Of a stretch of DNA of 26,340 nucleotides, positions 22,170-26,340 are shown piece by piece; the stretch's first letter is position 1; every line of letters begins with the position of its first letter. Under the pieces are notes generated by a model. That model was not told where the DNA came from, made no database searches, and was given only the letters and a program-made list of their open reading frames with translations. Source of the stretch: QHYU01 sp041493955 (lineage in GTDB: Bacteria > Acidobacteriota > Terriglobia > Acidiferrales > UBA7541). The position numbers and the translations under genes are program-made. Where the stretch lies: NCBI GenBank assembly GCA_041493955.1, contig JBGPZW010000033.1, positions 1-26,340 on the forward strand, written 5' to 3'.

Positions 22170-24692
22170 GTGAGAAAGAAGTCTTCCTCGAAAAAGCGTC
22201 AGCCAGGCCACAAGGGAAACGGCGTTGCGCACTGGGTCGGCAAGCCCGTGCCGCCGAAAGAGGCCGCACGGCTGGTGCGCGGCACAGGCCGTTTCTCCGA
22301 CGACTTCAAGCTGCAAGGCATGGTGTACCTGTGGATGTTGCGCTCGCCGTACGCGCACGCGCGGATCAACAGCATTGACGTCTCAGCGGCGCAAAAAGCG
22401 CCCAGCGTGCTGGCCGTCTTCACCGGCAAGGACATCACGCTGGAGGTCATGCCGTTCATCGAACTGGGTCCCGGCCCGGGCCAGAAAATCGTGGATTATG
22501 CTATGGCCGTGGACAAGGTCCGTTACCAGGGTGAGCCGGTGGCCGTGGTCGTGGCTGAATCGAAAATGGCCGCCGAGGACGCCACCGCACTGGTGCAGGT
22601 GGACTACACCGTGCTCGAACCGGTTCTGACCGCGGAAGCCGCGCTCACCGACCGCAGCCTGCTCCACGAAGCCGCCGGCACGAACCGCAACTGGCAGGGT
22701 GTGTTCGAGTACGGCGATGTCGACGCCGCCTTCAAGAAGGCGGCCTACGTTGTCGAAATCGACCGCATGCACTTTCACCGCTTCACCAGCACTCCCCTTG
22801 AGACCAATGTGGTCATCGGCCAGTGGGACCCCAAGGAAAACCGCATCGAGTTCCTGTGCAACAACACCTTTCCCGCGTTTGCCATCCAGTTCCTGTCGCC
22901 GGCGCTGGGCATTCCCATCGACCGCATTCGCGTGCAGTGCCACGACATCGGCGGCAGCTTCGGCATCAAGATCACCAATTACCCCTACATGGCGCTGTGC
23001 GCGCTGGCTTCGCGCAAGCTGGGCGGGCGGCCGGTGAAGTGGGTCGAGACGCGCACCGAACACATGCTGGCCAGCGCCCACGGCAACGAGCGCACGTTCT
23101 TCGACACCAAGGTGGCGCTGGATAAGGAAGGACGCATCCTGGCCATCTCCTCGCGCCACGTGGACGACTGCGGCGCCTATCCGCGATACGAGCCGCTGGG
23201 CTGCGTGATCTGGGCGCAAGTGCTGCCGGGCGCTTACCAGTTCAAGAATGTGCGCTTCGACTTCAATCAGGTGATGACCAACAAGTGTCCCGTGGGGCCG
23301 AACCGCGGCTATTCGCGCATGCAGCATCTGTGGTTCCTCGAGCGCGTGATGGACATCTGCGCGCACAGGCTGGGCTTCGATGCGGCGGAAATTCGCCGGA
23401 AGAACTACATCCCGCCGAACAAGTTCCCCTACACCACGCCCAACGGCTGCATCTACGATTCCGGCAATTACCCGAAGATGCTGGAGATCGCTCAGGAGAA
23501 GATCGGCTGGAACGCATGGAAGAAGAAGATTTCCGCGATGCGCAAGGAAGGGCGGCTGGTGGGTATGGGCATCGGGACCACGCTCGATTCCGGCACGAAC
23601 AATTTCGGGCAGGCGCGCATCATCAACCCGGAGGCGCCGTTTTCCGGGCAGTCGGAAGCGGGCCTGGCCAGGCTCGACATCTACGGTGAAATCGTGGCCA
23701 CGGTCGGGTCGGTGCCACAGGGCCAGTGGCACGAGACGGTGGTGTCGCAGGTCGTGGCCGACGTGCTGAACGTGACCCCCGACGCGGTGACGGTGCGGTC
23801 GGGCTTCGACACCGAGCGCAACGCGCACACGGGCCACACCGGCACCTACGCCAGCCAGTTCGTCGTCAAGGGACTTTCGGCGGCGCACGGCGCGGCGCAG
23901 AAACTCAAGCAGGAAATCCGCCGGCTGGCCGCATTCGCCCTGGGGACGAAGCCGGACAAAATCGAGTTCGGCATGGGAGCACAAGGCCCGGAGGTGTGGG
24001 TCCGGGGCAAACGCAGCAAATCCATCAGCTACATGGGCCTTTCCAATATCGTCAACGTGAACACGGCCATCCTGCCCGAGAACCTGATGGACGTCACGCT
24101 GAACTGCCGCTATGTGTACCGCGCGCCGTTCAAGCTGCCGGACATCAAGCGCAAGTACGGCAACCTGACGCTCACCTATGCCGTGCAATTGCACATCGCC
24201 GTGGTGGAGATCGACCTCGACACCTATCAGCCGAAAATCCTCGCTTACGCGGCGGTGGACGACTGCGGGCGCGCCGTCAACCCCGCCATCGTCGAAGGCC
24301 AGGTGTACGGCGCCGCGGCCCACGGAATCGGCGCGGCGCTGATGGAGACCTGTGTTTACGACGAAGTGGGCAACATGCTGACCAGCAGCTTCAGCGACTA
24401 CACGCCGATCACGTCGATGAACATCCCTCAAATCGCCTACGGGCACATGGAAACCCCCTCGCCGTTCACCTACAATGGCGCGAAGGGCATGGGCGAGGGC
24501 GGCGCGGCGCCGCTGCACACGATTTGCGCCGCAATCCAGGACGCGCTCTACGAGAAGGGCGTGATCGTCACCGACTCGTACAACAACGCCGAAAGCGTCT
24601 ACCAGGCTTTGAAGCGGGCTGCCTCCGGTACACTGGACGCTGGCGTGCGGGTGACGCGGCAGCCCGCGGCGGCACGCGCGGCCGGGCGATAA
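22170..24692 (+). CDS. Molybdopterin-binding large subunit, xanthine dehydrogenase family, atypical active-site loop
   Basis: 840 residues, the catalytic Mo subunit. The N-terminal domain has RLVRGTGRFSDDFKL and MLRSPYAHARI. DIGGSFGIK and KWVETRTEHM mark the cofactor domain, and the catalytic glutamate is E776 in GMGEGGAAP. At the loop that in CO dehydrogenase carries AYRCSFR (Cys bound to Cu; form I) or AYRGAGR (form II), this protein has PNRGYSR (377-383), with Gly380 where Cys would be. It is therefore not a CO dehydrogenase; it more likely hydroxylates an N-heterocycle or aldehyde. The start is GTG 22170 with CAGGGGG upstream. It follows coxG by 65 bp. No maturation genes (xdhC or coxDEF type) are in the window. 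Confidence 0.9.
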   Translation: MRKKSSSKKRQPGHKGNGVAHWVGKPVPPKEAARLVRGTGRFSDDFKLQGMVYLWMLRSPYAHARINSIDVSAAQKAPSVLAVFTGKDITLEVMPFIELGPGPGQKIVDYAMAVDKVRYQGEPVAVVVAESKMAAEDATALVQVDYTVLEPVLTAEAALTDRSLLHEAAGTNRNWQGVFEYGDVDAAFKKAAYVVEIDRMHFHRFTSTPLETNVVIGQWDPKENRIEFLCNNTFPAFAIQFLSPALGIPIDRIRVQCHDIGGSFGIKITNYPYMALCALASRKLGGRPVKWVETRTEHMLASAHGNERTFFDTKVALDKEGRILAISSRHVDDCGAYPRYEPLGCVIWAQVLPGAYQFKNVRFDFNQVMTNKCPVGPNRGYSRMQHLWFLERVMDICAHRLGFDAAEIRRKNYIPPNKFPYTTPNGCIYDSGNYPKMLEIAQEKIGWNAWKKKISAMRKEGRLVGMGIGTTLDSGTNNFGQARIINPEAPFSGQSEAGLARLDIYGEIVATVGSVPQGQWHETVVSQVVADVLNVTPDAVTVRSGFDTERNAHTGHTGTYASQFVVKGLSAAHGAAQKLKQEIRRLAAFALGTKPDKIEFGMGAQGPEVWVRGKRSKSISYMGLSNIVNVNTAILPENLMDVTLNCRYVYRAPFKLPDIKRKYGNLTLTYAVQLHIAVVEIDLDTYQPKILAYAAVDDCGRAVNPAIVEGQVYGAAAHGIGAALMETCVYDEVGNMLTSSFSDYTPITSMNIPQIAYGHMETPSPFTYNGAKGMGEGGAAPLHTICAAIQDALYEKGVIVTDSYNNAESVYQALKRAASGTLDAGVRVTRQPAAARAAGR

Positions 24693-24704
24693 ACTGTCCC
24701 ACCG

Positions 24705-25661
24705 ATGCCCAAGCGCATCTGCATCATCGGTTGCGGAACCATCGGCAGCCTTTACGCTGCCCATCTGGCGCGGGTGGCCGACGTCTATGCGTTTGTGCGC
24801 CGCGAATCGCACGCCCGCGCGCTCAACGAGCACGGCCTGCGCGTCTCCGGCAAGCGCGATTTCATCGCCGCAGTCCAGGCGGTGACCGGCGCCGCGCAGC
24901 TCCCCAAATGTGATTTCGGCATCGTCGCCACGAAGGCCACGCAGACGGTCCAGGCCATTGCTCCGGTGGCACACTTGTTCCCCGAAGGGGCAGTGCTTTC
25001 CTCGCAGAACGGCTTGGGCTGCGAGGAAGTGATCGCCGCGCACCTCAAAGGCTACGTCATCCGGGGCACCACCTTCATGAGCGGCTCGCGGCGCTCTGAT
25101 ACCCATGTGGAGATGGAGCTCGATACGGCCACGTGGATGGGGCCGTTCGAGCCCACGAACACGCCGTTCGCGATGGTCGAAGAGCTCGCCGAGCTGATCC
25201 GCGCCGGCGGCCTGAAGGCCGAAGCGCTCCGCGATGCGCGCCCGGCACAGTGGTCCAAGCTGATCTTCAATGCTTCGGTGAACGCCGTCTCGGCGCTGAC
25301 CGAGCTGCCCCACTGCCGGGAGTTCGCCGAGGAGGCGGGCTTCTCTGAACTTGGGCGTTTGCTGCACGACCTGATTGACGAAGGGAAGCGTGTGGCCGCC
25401 GCGTTGGGCGTCGAACTGCACGAAGACCCGTGGGAGATGAACAAAATCGGCGCTCAGACTGATCATCCGCCCTCGATGCTGTACGATGTCCGGCATCGGC
25501 TCGCGACCGAGGTGGATTTTCTGGGCGGGGCCATCGCTCGCGAGGCGGCCCGCATGGGTGTGAGCGCTCCGTTGCACACCGCGCTGTATCGCTTGATGAA
25601 GGGCAAGGAACTCTCCTGGACGTGGGAGGGAGGGAAGCGCGCCCGAGGCGAAACGGTGTAG
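24705..25661 (+). CDS. Ketopantoate-reductase-family dehydrogenase (copy 2)
   Basis: 318 residues, close paralogue of the gene at 12832-13752. Rossmann loop GCGTIG (9-14), catalytic K185, N189 and N193 (SKLIFNASVNAVSAL), and the shared GPFEPTNTPxxMVEELA block. It begins 12 bp after the molybdopterin subunit gene and is therefore probably in its operon, which points to a 2-oxo acid or related intermediate of the same catabolic route rather than pantoate synthesis (inference). NADP preference is likely for the family. The C-terminus (WTWEGGKRARGETV) is slightly longer than in the other copy. Confidence 0.8.
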   Translation: MPKRICIIGCGTIGSLYAAHLARVADVYAFVRRESHARALNEHGLRVSGKRDFIAAVQAVTGAAQLPKCDFGIVATKATQTVQAIAPVAHLFPEGAVLSSQNGLGCEEVIAAHLKGYVIRGTTFMSGSRRSDTHVEMELDTATWMGPFEPTNTPFAMVEELAELIRAGGLKAEALRDARPAQWSKLIFNASVNAVSALTELPHCREFAEEAGFSELGRLLHDLIDEGKRVAAALGVELHEDPWEMNKIGAQTDHPPSMLYDVRHRLATEVDFLGGAIAREAARMGVSAPLHTALYRLMKGKELSWTWEGGKRARGETV

Positions 25662-25758
25662 GGGCGCCGCCTACCGGCTGCGCACTAAGAAGGAAGCCTT
25701 GGTTCTCAGAGGATGAATGGCCCTGGACCAAATCTAGGGTGACTTTCGGGAGGGCGCA

Positions 25759-26340
25759 ATGCTCCATCCCATCGACCACGAAAAACTGGAGCGCGTGCGC
25801 AGGCGCATGAGTGAACAGGACTTGAGCACCGTGGTGGTGCGCGCGCCGGACAACATCCTTTACTTAACCGACTACTGGTCTATGAAGGGCTACGACATTG
25901 CCGTGTTTCCTCGCGAGGGCGAGCCCACCCTGCTGGTCATCGAGCCGCAGCTTCGGGAGGCGCAGCGCACTGCCTGGACGAAGGACGTCCGCGCCTTTCC
26001 TTTCTATCATCCCAGCGATCCGCGTCCGCCCACCGCGCGTTCGCTCGACCTGGCCCTCGAGGTGCTGCGCGAGCGCGGCCTGACCGAAAAGGTCGGCGTC
26101 GAGCTTTCGCAAGGCTCGCAAATCTGCGACCGCATGGTCGGCGAACCCACCGTGTACACGCAGGGCTATTTCGACGCGTTCCGCAGCGTGGCGAAACAGG
26201 TGGTGGACGCTGCGGGCCTGCTGGCCGAAGTGCGCATGATCAAGACCCCGCAGGAGATCGAGCGCATGCGCTTGGCCAACGAACTGGCCGCGCTGGGCAT
26301 GGAGTACGCTCGGCAGAACATCCGCCCGGGCATGAAGGAA
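25759..26340 (+). CDS. M24-family (Xaa-Pro peptidase/creatinase-type) protein, 3' end outside window
   Basis: An open frame of 194 codons from ATG 25759 to the window edge, with GGGAGGG just upstream. The N-terminal creatinase-type domain reads KLERVRRRMSEQDLSTVVVR, APDNILYLTDYWSMKGYD, a beta-rich middle, and then the link to the pita-bread domain, VRMIKTPQEIERMRLANELA, which is near-diagnostic of the M24 family. The metal ligands lie beyond the window, so peptidase, creatinase or other amidohydrolase activity cannot be told apart. Its place behind the molybdenum hydroxylase and dehydrogenase fits a hydrolytic step of the same catabolic route (inference). Confidence 0.82.
   Translation, partial: MLHPIDHEKLERVRRRMSEQDLSTVVVRAPDNILYLTDYWSMKGYDIAVFPREGEPTLLVIEPQLREAQRTAWTKDVRAFPFYHPSDPRPPTARSLDLALEVLRERGLTEKVGVELSQGSQICDRMVGEPTVYTQGYFDAFRSVAKQVVDAAGLLAEVRMIKTPQEIERMRLANELAALGMEYARQNIRPGMKE

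Noticed and set aside
22170..24692. Calling the operon a true aerobic CO dehydrogenase
   Set aside because: The active-site loop lacks the copper-binding cysteine and matches neither form I nor form II.
22383..25577. Very long antisense open frame (over 1000 codons) opposite the molybdopterin subunit
   Set aside because: It is the mirror of a high-GC coding region; its translation is rich in R, H, G and V with no domain, and the plus strand has clear family signatures.
1..26340. CRISPR arrays, rRNA genes and intact insertion sequences
   Set aside because: I looked for regularly spaced repeats, rRNA landmarks and transposase frames with terminal inverted repeats and saw none.

Overview
The window is GC-rich bacterial chromosome, most likely from an Acidobacteriota member. 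The pointers are a very long Oar-type TonB-dependent receptor with an N-terminal carboxypeptidase-like domain, a large PIG-L-type protein (only its tail is present), a PilZ protein of the style common in that phylum, F420 genes, and an M28 peptidase with a C-terminal winged-helix-like tail. This placement is inference from gene content; no rRNA or marker gene is present.

Layout. 1-6103 holds chromosomal housekeeping and envelope genes: the end of a PIG-L-like protein, a formylglycine-generating-enzyme-like (SUMF1) protein without the catalytic cysteines, a GalT-family nucleotidyltransferase, a secreted NTF2-like protein, and (minus strand) a small two-helix membrane protein and a PilZ protein, then a secreted M28 peptidase. 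6104-7112 is gene-poor, with a terminator, a REP-like dyad, a decayed tRNA-Leu copy and possible prophage scraps. 7113-10005 is a tRNA-Leu(CAG) gene carrying a small integrated island. The last 55 bp of the tRNA are repeated exactly at 9951-10005. Next to the tRNA lies a broken tyrosine-recombinase C-terminus, and the cargo is one translationally coupled pair: an MNT-fold nucleotidyltransferase and a TIM-barrel (xylose isomerase/AP endonuclease 2-like) protein. The island looks clearly less GC-rich than its surroundings. This cargo pair is the best candidate for an undescribed system.

10143-16574 holds a flippase-like membrane protein (minus), a divergent npdG-cofE pair (F420 reduction and F420 tail synthesis), and a convergent minus-strand operon: LLM-class (luciferase-like) oxidoreductase, a two-module membrane protein, a one-module membrane protein, and a ketopantoate-reductase-like dehydrogenase. 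The two membrane proteins share a four-helix module with an invariant HxH pair, present three times in total.

16876-19995 (minus) is the Oar-type outer-membrane receptor. Divergent from it, from 20283 to the window end, runs an operon resembling aerobic CO dehydrogenase: FAD subunit, 2Fe-2S subunit, CoxG-like protein and molybdopterin subunit. It is followed by a second ketopantoate-reductase-like gene and an M24 (Xaa-Pro peptidase/creatinase) gene cut by the window edge. The molybdopterin subunit has neither known CoxL active-site loop, so the operon probably hydroxylates some other substrate, which the downstream dehydrogenase and M24 hydrolase may process further (inference). A plausible promoter and a leader with mutually exclusive hairpins precede it.
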